This document shows, one piece after another, positions 26,177-34,718 of a stretch of DNA of 64,000 nucleotides. The notes under the pieces are model-generated. The model saw only the letters and a list, made by a program, of their open reading frames with translations. It made no database searches and was not told the DNA's origin. The first letter of the stretch is position 1. The number at the start of each line of letters is the position of its first letter. The stretch is from Porphyromonas sp. oral taxon 275 (GTDB taxonomy: Bacteria > Bacteroidota > Bacteroidia > Bacteroidales > Porphyromonadaceae): positions 2,116,922 through 2,180,921 of the forward strand of contig NZ_CP072333.1 of assembly GCF_018127745.1 (NCBI RefSeq), written 5' to 3'. Both the position numbers and the translations under genes were made by a program.

Positions 26177-29100
26177 CTAGAAGTGCAGCTGCACCCCTGC
26201 GACAATGCTGGATACGGGGAGGTAGCGCTGAGCGCTGGAGGAGCCTGTGGTGCTGCTCATAGAGGCATAGCCTCGGCGAGCGGTCAGCAGGAAGAGGTTG
26301 TCCCCGCTGAGGTAGACGGTAGCACTGCCGATACCAGCACGCTCCAGCAGTGCCTTGGGCACGTCGTAGCTGATGCGGGCATTGGTGAGGTTGAGGAAGC
26401 TGCGGCTGGTCAGGAAGCGCGTGGAGGCGTTGCTGACGTAGCGAAGCTCCGTCTGGTCGCTAGCCAGGATGGGCAGGTCGCTGCCCTTGTTCTCAGGCGT
26501 CCAGGAGTTCAGGATATCCTTGTGGTAGTTGGTCTCCCCGATGCGTGCCCCCGACTTCATCAGCCCAGCGTACGCCAGGTCGAGGCCGTATCCGCCGAGG
26601 CCGTAGGTGAAGCTTGTGCTCAGGCGGAAGCGCTGGACGCGCAGGTCGAAGCCGAAGCCCCCGACGAAGTTGGGGATGGCAGACTTGCCGACGAACTCAC
26701 GTACGGCCGAGCTGTAGTCGGTCGTCACGCCCTCGGTCAGCTTCGAGACATCCCCGCCGTCCTGCAGGTACTTCTCTAGGTCGGTGACGTAGACGTCCTT
26801 GCCGTCGACCTGCTGCGTATAGCTCTTCCACTGGGGGAGGCCCTTGTCGTTGACACCTCTCCAGGAGCGGAGGTAGAAGTCACGCAGCGAGTGGCCCTGC
26901 TTGTAGGCATAGGAGCCCTGGATCTCGTAGTGCTTAGGAGCGTCGGTAGCGGGGTCCTTGGACATGAGGTCGATCCTATTGGCATAGTAGCCGCCGTTGG
27001 CATTGATCGTCAGCTCGACGTTCTTGGTCTTGATTGCCTCGTAGCGCAGCTCGAGCTCAAGGCCTCTATTGCTCAGCTCGCCATCATTGACGGGGAGCTT
27101 GCTGTAGCCGAGGGAGGGAGGCGTCTGGGCGTTGAAGAGCATGTTGCTGGTCTTCTTGATGAAGAAGTCCAGGTTGAACTCTAATCGATCCAGCAGGCGT
27201 GACTCGAGCCCGATATTGAAGGTGTGGGAGAGCTCCCAGCTGAGGTTTGGGTTCCCCTTAGAGTAGAAGGAGAAGGAGGGCTCGCCTTGCGCATCCGTCA
27301 GGTCGTAGAGGTCCGTGTAGAGGTAATAGTCGGGCGTGTATGAGCTGTAGCCAAGGGATAGATCTTGGTTCCCTAGTACGCCATAGCTGGCCTTGAACTT
27401 CAGGTTGTTGATCCAGCTAGCGGAGGAGAGGAAGGACTCACGGCTGGCGATCCAGGCAGCCCCTACCGAGCCGAAGGTGCCCCAGCGGTGGCCGTCGGCG
27501 AAGCGCGAGGAGCCGTCGCGGCGCAGCGAGGCACTCAGGTAGTAGCGATTATCGTAGTCGTAGCGCAGCTGACCGAAGTAGCTCTCGATGGCATTGGTCA
27601 GTCGGTAGGAGGCCGAGCTCTCGTTGATGAGCCCGTCGTTGAGGTCGAGGACGTTGCCCTTGACGACCTTCTTGCGCTGGGCACTCATCAGGTCGTTCTC
27701 CTGCTCGCTGCTCTCGTGGGCGATGAAGGCGTCGAGGTGGTGGTCCCCGAAGGCACGGCCCCAGGAGAGGATCTGGTTGAGCGTATGCGTGTGCAGGATG
27801 TTACGGTTCTGCGTGATGCTCCCTACGTTCTTGCTATCGCCGTAGAGGGGGTTCGCTAGACGTCCCTGACGGTAGGCCTGGAACTGTAGGCCGTAGTTGA
27901 TGGCGAGCTTGAAGTCCTGGAGGAAGCGGTACTCGAGGCTGATGTTGGAGGTGAGGAAGTCACGCGAGGCCTGCTGCTTGTCCAGACGCGTCGAGCCTGC
28001 GGGGTTGATCCCCCCACGGAAGGGACGCGATACGCCATCGTACTCCCCGAAGTCGTAGGCATCGGCGCCACCGAGCTTGGGGTCGGGGACACGCTTGCCC
28101 GTGACGGGGTCGTGCTGGAAGACGGGGAAGATGCTGGGCGTGCCGTAGACCCACTGGAAGCCGTTGGAGTCCGTCGTGCCCTGCCCGGGGTCATTGGTCG
28201 TAGTGCTGGCATAGGATAGGCCGATGGTGGCCTTGAGGTCCTTGCTGAGGTTCGCCGTCAGGTTGTTGCGCAGGCTGAGACGCTTGAAGTCCGAGCCTAC
28301 GTAGTAGCCCACGTTCTTCTGGAAGCCGAGGGCGGAGGCGAAGCGGACCTTGTCATTACCCCCAGAGATGCGGAGGTTGGCCTCGTTGAACTGCCCCGTG
28401 CGGAAGAGCTCGTCCTCCCAGCGCTCAGGCGTGTAGAGGCGCTTGGCGGCGGGGTTGAAGCGCCCCGTCTGGGCGTCGATCAGCTGGCCCGAAGGCAGGT
28501 CCCAGAGCTTGTAGCGGCTGGGGATGGAGGCGGCAGCGTCGGCGCCGCTGGCGAGGATCCCATCGAAGAAGAGTAGGTCAGCAGCGCTCTGTGGGGCGTC
28601 GGCAGCGCTCTTGCCATCGGCGAAGCGTGTGCGGGGCGAGCTGTAGGCCGAGGCCAGCGAGTTCTTGAGACCGAAGTACTCATACTTGTTCTTGACGCTC
28701 TGATAAGCCACCTCGAGGAAGTCCTCGGGGCTGTTGATGACGTCATAGAGGGGGATGAGGCGCTTGTTGACCCCTGCCTTGAGCTCGGCGTCGAAGGTGA
28801 TCTTGCCTGCCTGTCCCTGGCGCGTGGTGATTAGGACGACGCCGTTGGCCGCGCGTGCCCCATAGAGAGCGGTGGCGGAGGCGTCCTTGAGCACGGTCAT
28901 CGACTCGACATCCGCGAGGTTGAGCCCACCGAGGTTGAGCTCGTAGGGGACGCCGTCGACGACGTAGAGCGGAGCGGTATTGGAGTTCACCGAACCGATA
29001 CCGCGGATCTGTACCGTGGCGTTGGCGCCAGGCTGCCCCGTGGTGGTGAAGACCTGCACGCCAGGCGAGGCGCCCTGCAGGGCGGTGGTGAGGTTGGAGG

Positions 29101-29509
29101 TGCTCTTACGGTTCAGCTCCTCAACCGAGACGCGGGCGGCGGAGCCCGTGAAGGAGTTCTTGGACTGGCGTCCATAGGCCACGACCACGACATTATCTAC
29201 CACGCGCTCCTCGGCACGTAGGGTGACGCGCAGGGGCTGCCCCGTGAGGTTGACGCGCTGCGAGATATAGCCGATGCTGGAGACGGTGAGGCTCTTGGTG
29301 CCTGCGGGTACCTTGAAGGAGAACTTCCCCTCCGTGTCCGTAAGGACGCCGACCTTGGGGTGCTCCGTGGCGACTACGCTGGCCGCGATCACGGGTTCAC
29401 GATCATTGCTCGCGATCACCACCCCAGAGACGGTGATCTGCTTTTGCTGAGCTAGTGCTCCTGCGGCGCTTGAGGCCAGGAGTAAGAGATAGAGTAGGCT
29501 TTTTCTCAT
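26177..29509 (-). CDS. SusC/RagA-family TonB-dependent outer-membrane receptor
   Basis: This 1110-aa protein has a signal peptide (ending ALAQ), a carboxypeptidase-like N-terminal extension domain (about 24-105: ITVSGVVIASNDREPVIAAS), a TonB-box-like VVVVAYG, a plug domain with 'QIRGIGSVNSNTAPLYVVDG' and 'LKDASATALYGARAANGVVL', and a 22-strand barrel ending in VAGVQLHF. It imports the ligand captured by the SusD partner using energy from TonB/ExbBD. Its start lies behind a 270-nt leader with a full promoter, a small ORF and a terminator-like hairpin, which suggests attenuation. Confidence 0.94.
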   Translation of the reverse strand: MRKSLLYLLLLASSAAGALAQQKQITVSGVVIASNDREPVIAASVVATEHPKVGVLTDTEGKFSFKVPAGTKSLTVSSIGYISQRVNLTGQPLRVTLRAEERVVDNVVVVAYGRQSKNSFTGSAARVSVEELNRKSTSNLTTALQGASPGVQVFTTTGQPGANATVQIRGIGSVNSNTAPLYVVDGVPYELNLGGLNLADVESMTVLKDASATALYGARAANGVVLITTRQGQAGKITFDAELKAGVNKRLIPLYDVINSPEDFLEVAYQSVKNKYEYFGLKNSLASAYSSPRTRFADGKSAADAPQSAADLLFFDGILASGADAAASIPSRYKLWDLPSGQLIDAQTGRFNPAAKRLYTPERWEDELFRTGQFNEANLRISGGNDKVRFASALGFQKNVGYYVGSDFKRLSLRNNLTANLSKDLKATIGLSYASTTTNDPGQGTTDSNGFQWVYGTPSIFPVFQHDPVTGKRVPDPKLGGADAYDFGEYDGVSRPFRGGINPAGSTRLDKQQASRDFLTSNISLEYRFLQDFKLAINYGLQFQAYRQGRLANPLYGDSKNVGSITQNRNILHTHTLNQILSWGRAFGDHHLDAFIAHESSEQENDLMSAQRKKVVKGNVLDLNDGLINESSASYRLTNAIESYFGQLRYDYDNRYYLSASLRRDGSSRFADGHRWGTFGSVGAAWIASRESFLSSASWINNLKFKASYGVLGNQDLSLGYSSYTPDYYLYTDLYDLTDAQGEPSFSFYSKGNPNLSWELSHTFNIGLESRLLDRLEFNLDFFIKKTSNMLFNAQTPPSLGYSKLPVNDGELSNRGLELELRYEAIKTKNVELTINANGGYYANRIDLMSKDPATDAPKHYEIQGSYAYKQGHSLRDFYLRSWRGVNDKGLPQWKSYTQQVDGKDVYVTDLEKYLQDGGDVSKLTEGVTTDYSSAVREFVGKSAIPNFVGGFGFDLRVQRFRLSTSFTYGLGGYGLDLAYAGLMKSGARIGETNYHKDILNSWTPENKGSDLPILASDQTELRYVSNASTRFLTSRSFLNLTNARISYDVPKALLERAGIGSATVYLSGDNLFLLTARRGYASMSSTTGSSSAQRYLPVSSIVAGVQLHF

Positions 29510-29562
29510 TGCTTAGCTGGGTATTAAGTGAATGTTGCTTGCGGATGGGTGAGGGATAAAAG

Positions 29563-29601
29563 AGAAGCTCCTCTGTGGTTGGTCACCACAAAGGAGCTTC
29601 T
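29563..29601 (-). terminator. Terminator-like hairpin in the susC leader
   Basis: On the minus strand AGAAGCTCCT-T-TGTGGT pairs with ACCACA-G-AGGAGCTTCT (16 bp plus one internal mismatch) around a 5-nt loop and is followed by CTTTTAT. It sits between the leader ORF and the susC start, where an attenuator would be. Confidence 0.6.
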
Positions 29602-29640
29602 GTATGTATCGGTTGACTACACCCTAGGGGGGCATATCGA

Positions 29641-29733
29641 TCAGCTCACATGAGGCAACGCGGAGGCACTATGCGTATGATACATACACATAGACATTCG
29701 GCGCCAAATGTTAATGAGCTGAGTCGTGATCAT
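29641..29733 (-). CDS. Possible 30-aa leader peptide upstream of susC
   Basis: The ATG at 29731-29733 lies about 45 nt downstream of the promoter and opens a 30-codon ORF (MITTQLINIWRRMSMCMYHT...) ending in TGA at 29641-29643. The hairpin follows 40 nt later. Four Met codons and several His and Ser codons are clustered in the middle. TCAGCTCA early in the ORF (plus strand 29715-29722) can pair with TGAGCTGA at its end (29641-29648), giving a possible alternative fold. The arrangement promoter - small ORF - terminator - gene is that of translational attenuation. Expression is not shown. Confidence 0.4.
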   Translation of the reverse strand: MITTQLINIWRRMSMCMYHTHSASALPHVS

Positions 29734-29781
29734 TCTTGTCTGTCTGCTTTTTGATAGCCCCTCGGGGAGGGTGCTTGAGCG

Positions 29782-29812
29782 CAAAGTTAGTAATTCTTTA
29801 CAATAATCCAAA
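29782..29812 (-). promoter_or_regulatory. Full Bacteroidetes promoter for susC
   Basis: On the minus strand TTTG (plus 29809-29812), 19 nt spacer, and TAACTTTG (plus 29782-29789) exactly fit the TTTG-N19/20-TAnnTTTG consensus. Confidence 0.8.
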
Positions 29813-29935
29813 TCCCCGCCTCGATCCACTCCGCGCCGTCCCCTTCTTTCTCTCTGCGCTGTCCCCACTCTTCACCTCCCTCCCGCTCTGCCCAAGCCCT
29901 CGCCGTACGCCGCCCAAACTAAGCCCCTCGTTCCC

Positions 29936-30017
29936 CTTATCCCTCAGCGACTTGACTGATACCTCTCAGCCGTCTGACTGACGGCACTCACGGCGCTGAG
30001 GGATATCGGTCAGCGAG
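29936..30017. repeat. 22-bp GATATCCCTCA repeat array
   Basis: Units include 29974-29995 (CTGACTGACGGCACTCAC...) and the reversed terminal unit 29996-30017. Confidence 0.8.
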
Positions 30018-30144
30018 GGTGCCCCTTAGGGGTAAAGGCGGAGAAACTTAGAGGGAAGGGGCACAAAAAGCCGTAGCCGTGGCTCCATGAGAGGGTCATG
30101 GGGCTGCGCCTACCTTACTCTAAGGTGAGGGAAGGCCTGGGCGG

Positions 30145-31749
30145 CTAGAGGCGGGCACGCTGCTCCCGCAGGAGGGCAAGACTCAGGAGGCCGAGGGCGA
30201 GGAGGGCGTAGTAGAGGAGCAGCGCCCAGAGGGGGAGGTGATAGCGGAGCTGTAGGGCCTCGAGGCTAAGGCCTTCGGTGAGCTGACGAACGGATGTGCC
30301 TAGGTATTCTACGAAGGCGCTGAGCCACGCCGTCGGCAGCCCCAGCAGCTGCAACAGGAGGCATCCTAGGAAGCTCGGGATCAAGAGGCAGGCCGCAGCC
30401 GTCAGCGGGAGGGCGCTCAGCAGGAAGCCCAGCGAGCTGCGGCCGAAGAGCTGCAGCGAGAGCGGGAAGAGTAGCAGCTGCACCGCCAGACTCATCGCCA
30501 GCACGCCCCACATCCAGGCCAGCGGCCGCAGCTGCAGCCGTCCCACGCTGCGGTAGATCGGGCCGTAGAAGAGGTAGATGGCCAGCATCGCCACATAGCT
30601 CAGCACGAGGCTTGCGCTGTGGAGGCTCTCGGGAAGGCACAGGAGCTGCAGGATGAGCGGCCAGGCGAAGATCTCGGGCAGCGAAGGCGGCCGCCCGAGG
30701 AACTTCGCCCCGAGGTAGAGGCTCAGCATCAAGGCGGCACGTATCGTGGGGATGCTTGCCCCCGTGAGGAGGCTGAAGCTCCAGGCACCCACCAGGAGCA
30801 GTCCCCAGCGAAGCCGTGGGCGCGCACTGAGCCCCGATACATAGCCCAGCAGTAGGGAGAGTAGCCCGACGACGAGCGCCAGATGGAAGCCGCTCACCGC
30901 CAGCAGTTGGGCTGCCCCCACGGCGACAAAGTCCTCCCGCAGCTGCCGCCCCTCGGCGTCGTGGCGGAGCGCCCCGAGGCTCATCCCCAGGGCTAGCTGC
31001 CGTGTGTAGGGACTTAGGGGAAGCTCGGAGGCTCTTAGGTAGATGGTCTCTCTGAGCCGCTCGAGGGCGAGCCGCGGCTGTGTGGTGAGGAGCCGCGCAC
31101 TGCTGCAGCGACTGAGCGCCAGCACTTCGCCGTGCCCCCGTCCCGAGAGGCCTTGGCTGAGGAGGTAGCGGGCATAGCCTTCGCCCACCGTACCCCTATA
31201 GTCCCCGAGCCCGCGCATCCGTCCTAGACGCAGCAGGAGCGTATCCCCGACGCGAGGCGCTTCGTCCCCGAGATCGAGCTCCAGCAGCCAGTGACCACTC
31301 GGGCTTGGCACCGCCGTCGCTTGGGGCTCCTTCGCTCCCGAGACGGGCTCGGGGAGCAGTGCGAGCCTAAGAAGGGCACGGCCAGAGTGGGCTTGGTCGC
31401 TAGGGGCAAGGAGCTGGGCGCGGACGTAGCTGCCCCGTAGAGGAGTGGGCTGCTGGAGCTCGGTGAGGCGCGCGCCGTAGTGCAGCCGCGCCAGTAGCAG
31501 GCAGAGCAGCAGTAGCAGCCCTCTCAGTAGGCCGCCCCAGCGCCAAGCCCCGAGGTGCCGCCCGAGGACTAAAAGCAAAAGCCCACCCCCAGCGAGCCCG
31601 AGGGCCAGCTGAGGGTGGGGATAAGCGTAATAGGAGAGGTAGCCGAGGAGGAGGCACGCGAGGAGCTGCACCGCGGGGCTGCGCCCCCAGCGGTCCCACA
31701 GCTGCCCGAGGAGGCCACGCTCTAGGCTGCGCCTGAGGAGGCTAGGCAC
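30145..31749 (-). CDS. comEC: ComEC/Rec2-family DNA-uptake channel protein
   Basis: A polytopic membrane protein of about 534 aa. The Competence domain is marked by 'MSLGALRHDAEGRQLREDF' and 'AVGAAQLLAVSGFHLALVVG', with many TM helices after it. The N-terminal part has two TM helices and a DUF4131/OB-like domain. The C-terminal metallo-beta-lactamase domain of longer ComEC proteins is absent, as in many Bacteroidetes. ComEC carries single-stranded DNA across the inner membrane in natural transformation. The frame is open to an ATG at 31833, but that overlaps rpe by 59 nt. The GTG at 31747-31749, 25 nt after rpe, is preferred here; both are possible. Confidence 0.85.
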   Translation of the reverse strand: MPSLLRRSLERGLLGQLWDRWGRSPAVQLLACLLLGYLSYYAYPHPQLALGLAGGGLLLLVLGRHLGAWRWGGLLRGLLLLLCLLLARLHYGARLTELQQPTPLRGSYVRAQLLAPSDQAHSGRALLRLALLPEPVSGAKEPQATAVPSPSGHWLLELDLGDEAPRVGDTLLLRLGRMRGLGDYRGTVGEGYARYLLSQGLSGRGHGEVLALSRCSSARLLTTQPRLALERLRETIYLRASELPLSPYTRQLALGMSLGALRHDAEGRQLREDFVAVGAAQLLAVSGFHLALVVGLLSLLLGYVSGLSARPRLRWGLLLVGAWSFSLLTGASIPTIRAALMLSLYLGAKFLGRPPSLPEIFAWPLILQLLCLPESLHSASLVLSYVAMLAIYLFYGPIYRSVGRLQLRPLAWMWGVLAMSLAVQLLLFPLSLQLFGRSSLGFLLSALPLTAAACLLIPSFLGCLLLQLLGLPTAWLSAFVEYLGTSVRQLTEGLSLEALQLRYHLPLWALLLYYALLALGLLSLALLREQRARL

Positions 31750-31774
31750 GGCGCCGAGCCCCTGAGGGACGCTG

Positions 31775-32452
31775 CTACTTCGTCTGAGGCGCCAGTACCT
31801 TGAGGCTGTGGATGGCTGCGCGTGGATCCTCATGGGCGAAGACGTAGCTGCCAGCTACGAGGGCGTCGGCTCCAGCGGCGACGAGCTCGGCGCCCGTCTT
31901 GGCATTGACCCCGCCGTCGACCTCGATGAGGGTGCTTAGCCCGCGCTCGTCGATCATGCGACGGAGGCGGCGCACCTTGTCCACCGTCTGCGGGATGAAG
32001 CGCTGACCGCCAAAGCCGGGGTTGACGCTCATCAGCAGTACCATGTCCAGCTCACCCAGCACGTCGCCGAGTAGCTCTACGGGGGTATGCGGGTTGAGCG
32101 TCACGGCGGCCTTCATCCCCGCGTCGCGGATGGCGCCGAGGGAGCGGTGCAGATGGGGGCTGACCTCGTAGTGGACGTTCATCGTGTCCACGCCGAGGGC
32201 GGCGAGCTCACGGACGAACTTCATCGGCTCGACGATCATCAGGTGCACGTCCAGCGGCTTGCGGATGTGCGGACGGATCGCCTCGAGGATGGGGAAGCCA
32301 AAGGAGATGTTGGGGACGAAGACGCCATCCATCACGTCGATGTGTAGCCAGTCGGCCTCGCTATCGTTGATGAGCTCGACGGCCTTGTCCAGGTGGAGGA
32401 AGTCCGCCGCCAGGAGCGAGGGGGCTATGATGGGGGTGTGAAGCTGGCTCAT
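31775..32452 (-). CDS. rpe: Ribulose-phosphate 3-epimerase
   Basis: This 225-aa TIM-barrel enzyme interconverts ribulose 5-phosphate and xylulose 5-phosphate in the pentose phosphate pathway. Motifs in order: APSLLAADFLHL, DWLHIDVMDGVFVPNISFG (metal His and catalytic Asp), DVHLMIVEP, VLLMSVNPGFGGQRFIP, and LIEVDGGVNAKTG (second Asp). The start ATG overlaps the stop of a 47-codon ORF (ATGA). comEC follows downstream. Confidence 0.95.
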   Translation of the reverse strand: MSQLHTPIIAPSLLAADFLHLDKAVELINDSEADWLHIDVMDGVFVPNISFGFPILEAIRPHIRKPLDVHLMIVEPMKFVRELAALGVDTMNVHYEVSPHLHRSLGAIRDAGMKAAVTLNPHTPVELLGDVLGELDMVLLMSVNPGFGGQRFIPQTVDKVRRLRRMIDERGLSTLIEVDGGVNAKTGAELVAAGADALVAGSYVFAHEDPRAAIHSLKVLAPQTK

Positions 32453-32592
32453 GCGCTAATGGGGATTAAGGTGGAGGCCAAGAGGCGCAGGTGGCGTAGG
32501 CCCTCCTGATGACGGGGCTGGCTGCGCTCGAAGGCGGTACGGGCGATGAGTTCTAGCTTGTCTTGGTCGTTGAGGATGTAGCTTTGTTCCAT
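32449..32592 (-). CDS. Possible 47-aa protein coupled to rpe
   Basis: The ATG at 32590-32592 opens a 47-codon frame beginning MEQSYILNDQDKLELIARTA and ending ASTLIPISA, whose TGA overlaps the rpe ATG (ATGA). The N-terminal half is protein-like (mixed charged and aliphatic residues, predicted helix). The coupling suggests either a real small protein or an upstream ORF tuning rpe translation. No family is recognised. Confidence 0.45.
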   Translation of the reverse strand: MEQSYILNDQDKLELIARTAFERSQPRHQEGLRHLRLLASTLIPISA

Positions 32593-32618
32593 AAGCAGGG
32601 ACGCGGTAGGTGGTTAAT

Positions 32619-32665
32619 AAAAGGAAGGGATGGAGCAGCTAGCACGAGGCTGCGGCTCCATCCCT
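32619..32665 (-). terminator. Terminator of the nfeD-SPFH operon
   Basis: AGGGATGGAGC (32626-32636) pairs with 32655-32665. On the minus strand it is followed by TTCCTTTTATT. Confidence 0.8.
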
Positions 32666-32718
32666 ATAACGGCTCATAGCGGCGCTCTAGTGTGAGACGA
32701 TCAAGGCCGCGGGCGGGT

Positions 32719-33696
32719 CTACTTCAGGAGGTCCTTGATCCCTCCGAGGGAGGAGAGGATGCCGGAGGCCTCGTAGGGGAGGTAGACGGTCTTGTTGTTC
32801 TGACCCGAAGTCATTTCCTTGAGCGTCTCCAGATAGCGCACGGCGATGAGGTATTGCGAGGGGTTGGCCCCTGAGCCCTCTACGGCGGCAGCGATCTTGC
32901 GGATGGCTTCGGCCTCAGCCTGAGCCGTCAGCAGCTTCGCCTCGGCCTCGGCCTTGGCGTGCAGCACCTGGGCCTGGCGCTCCCCTTCGGCGTGGTTGAT
33001 AGCCTGCTGCATACGTCCCTCGGACTCGCGAATAGTGGCCTCCTTCTGCCCCTCGGCATTGAGGATCTGGGCGCGCTTGTCACGCTCGGCACGCATCTGC
33101 TTCTCCATGGCATCACGGATCTCGCGGGGCGGGTCGATGTCCTGGAGCTCTACGCGGTTGACCTTGACCCCCCACTTGTTCGTGGCCTCGTCGAGGATGG
33201 CGCGGAGCTTGTTGTTGATGGTGTCACGGCTGGTGAGGGTCTCGTCGAGGTCCATCTCCCCGATGATGTTACGCAGACTCGTCTGGGTCAGCTTCTCGAT
33301 CGCGTCAGGGAGGTTCTGGATCTCATACATGGCGCGCATGGGGTCGACGATCTGGAAGTAGAGGATCGCGTTGATCTCGGTGACGACGTTGTCCTTGGTG
33401 ATGACGCTCTGGCGGGGGAAGTCGTAGACGGTCTCACGCAGGTCGATGTTGGTGATCTCGGTGAAGCGTACCAGCGTCTGCCCATTGCCTGCGGGGATGG
33501 TGTAGCGCCAGCGCATGGGGCGGGGACGGTCGATGAAGGGGATGATGATGTTGACCCCTGAGCTGAGGGTACGGTAGTATTTCCCAAGGCGCTCGATGAT
33601 GACGGTCTGCGACTGCTGCACGATGCAGAGCCCCTTGAAGATGGTGTAGATGACCAGCAGCGCTAGGGCGATGGGAATGATCAGTTCGATAGGCAT
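32719..33696 (-). CDS. SPFH/Band-7 membrane protein (QmcA-like)
   Basis: This 325-aa protein has one N-terminal membrane segment (about 5-25) and a Band-7/SPFH domain (about 25-200: QSQTVIIERLGKYYRTLSSG, INAILYFQIVDP, LRNIIGEMDLDETLTSRD). A long Ala/Glu-rich coiled coil follows (about 205-280), then a short tail. Such proteins form large ring complexes in the inner membrane and interact with proteases or NfeD proteins. An NfeD gene lies 123 nt upstream on the same strand, the usual partner. Confidence 0.92.
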   Translation of the reverse strand: MPIELIIPIALALLVIYTIFKGLCIVQQSQTVIIERLGKYYRTLSSGVNIIIPFIDRPRPMRWRYTIPAGNGQTLVRFTEITNIDLRETVYDFPRQSVITKDNVVTEINAILYFQIVDPMRAMYEIQNLPDAIEKLTQTSLRNIIGEMDLDETLTSRDTINNKLRAILDEATNKWGVKVNRVELQDIDPPREIRDAMEKQMRAERDKRAQILNAEGQKEATIRESEGRMQQAINHAEGERQAQVLHAKAEAEAKLLTAQAEAEAIRKIAAAVEGSGANPSQYLIAVRYLETLKEMTSGQNNKTVYLPYEASGILSSLGGIKDLLK

Positions 33697-33819
33697 AGGC
33701 GTGTATAGGGTTTAAGAATGTAGGGACAAGGGTACGTGCGCGTGGGGAGGGCTAGGCGAAGACCTCGGCCGCTCCTTGGTTCAAGGCGCGGCCAGGCTGC
33801 TTAGCCCGCTTCGAGAGGG

Positions 33820-34275
33820 TTACTTGGAGAGGGGCTCGACGATGAGGACGACGCTCTGATAGCCCGTGATGCGCACCTCGCGGCCAGCCTCTAGTGCTTC
33901 GCTGCCCTCGGAGACAGCGCGCCACACGTCACCATCGACAGCGACGCGACCACCTTGATCGCCCGGCTCGATACGCTCGCGGACGAAGACGCGACGCCCA
34001 ATGAGGGCATCCATTCCCGTCTTGGCGTCGTGTGCGCGGAACCAGCGGCACATCAGCGGCTGCAGCAGCCACAGCGCCACGAGACTCCCAGCGCAGAAGC
34101 AGATGACCTGTACCAGCCAGCTCCAGCCGAAGAGTGCTGCGGGGATAGCCAGCAGGGCTCCCATTCCGAAGCAAGCCAGCACGAAGCCCGGCGTCACGAT
34201 CTCAAGGGCGAAGAGGAAGAAGGCTGCGATCAGCCACAGCTGCCACACGGGGAGCTGAGCAAGGGTATCCATCAT
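33820..34275 (-). CDS. NfeD-family membrane protein
   Basis: This 151-aa protein has three or four TM helices in the first 85 residues (LWLIAAFFLFALEIVTPGFVL, then ALLAIPAALFG and VICFCAGSLVALWLL) and a C-terminal OB-fold domain (about 90-150: DALIGRRVFVRERIEPGDQGG, GDVWRAVSEG). The family pairs with SPFH proteins such as the one downstream and is thought to help form membrane microdomains or regulate proteolysis. It begins 32 nt after a TAGCTTTG box. Confidence 0.9.
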   Translation of the reverse strand: MMDTLAQLPVWQLWLIAAFFLFALEIVTPGFVLACFGMGALLAIPAALFGWSWLVQVICFCAGSLVALWLLQPLMCRWFRAHDAKTGMDALIGRRVFVRERIEPGDQGGRVAVDGDVWRAVSEGSEALEAGREVRITGYQSVVLIVEPLSK

Positions 34276-34306
34276 AGTCGTATCTAGGCATAGGGTAATA
34301 CTAAGG

Positions 34307-34314
34307 CAAAGCTA
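34307..34314 (-). promoter_or_regulatory. Candidate -7 box for nfeD
   Basis: TAGCTTTG on the minus strand lies 32 nt upstream of the nfeD start. Confidence 0.55.
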
Positions 34315-34366
34315 AGCATTCAGCCGCAATAAAGCAAGAGCCGAGCGGGAGCCTTGCCCCAGCGCG

Positions 34367-34454
34367 CTTACCCATATCACTCAGCTCGCTCACTGGTATC
34401 CCTCACGGCGCTGACTGCCGTCCCTCAGCTCGCTGACTGATATCCCTCACGGAG
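34367..34454. repeat. 22-bp GATATCCCTCA repeat array, type example
   Basis: There are four exact 22-bp units starting at 34367, 34389, 34411 and 34433, for example CTGACTGATATCCCTCACGG. Position 7-10 of the unit varies (GATA, GGTA, GCCG) while TCCCTCA is nearly constant. Confidence 0.9.
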
Positions 34455-34649
34455 CCTCCCCCTACAGCCGCGCCGCTCTGGGGCTTATCCTCCCGCTCCC
34501 TCCCACTTGTGAGGGCAGGGCGGTAAGCGCATCGCTATCCTTAGCCTTGCCCTTGGTGGTGACGAACTTGACGTCCGCCTAGGGGTGCGGCGAGGGGCGA
34601 GACGGAGGCAGGGCACAGGCGCCCTTTAGGTAGGGTCGTGATAAATCTT

Positions 34650-34657
34650 TACCTTTG
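34650..34657 (+). promoter_or_regulatory. Candidate -7 box for the two-component operon
   Basis: TACCTTTG lies 62 nt upstream of the kinase start. Confidence 0.55.
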
Positions 34658-34718
34658 CCAACGATAATTCGCCGAACGACATAGCAACTGCGGCAGCATA
34701 CCGTCCCCCCGCCTCCCG

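Larger units (their letters stand above)
29510..30144. other. Gap between susC and comEC
   Basis: The stretch contains the susC leader with hairpin (29563-29601), leader ORF (29641-29733) and promoter (29782-29812), then a 22-bp repeat array (29936-30017) and the 3' end region of comEC. Nothing else is evident. Confidence 0.6.
34276..34718. other. Divergent gap between nfeD and the histidine kinase
   Basis: The stretch contains the nfeD promoter box, a regular four-unit 22-bp array (34367-34454) and the kinase promoter box. No gene is seen. Confidence 0.6.

Noticed and set aside
34367..34454. CRISPR array
   Set aside because: The 22-bp units are contiguous, without spacers, the arrays are short and occur in ten gaps, and no cas gene is present.
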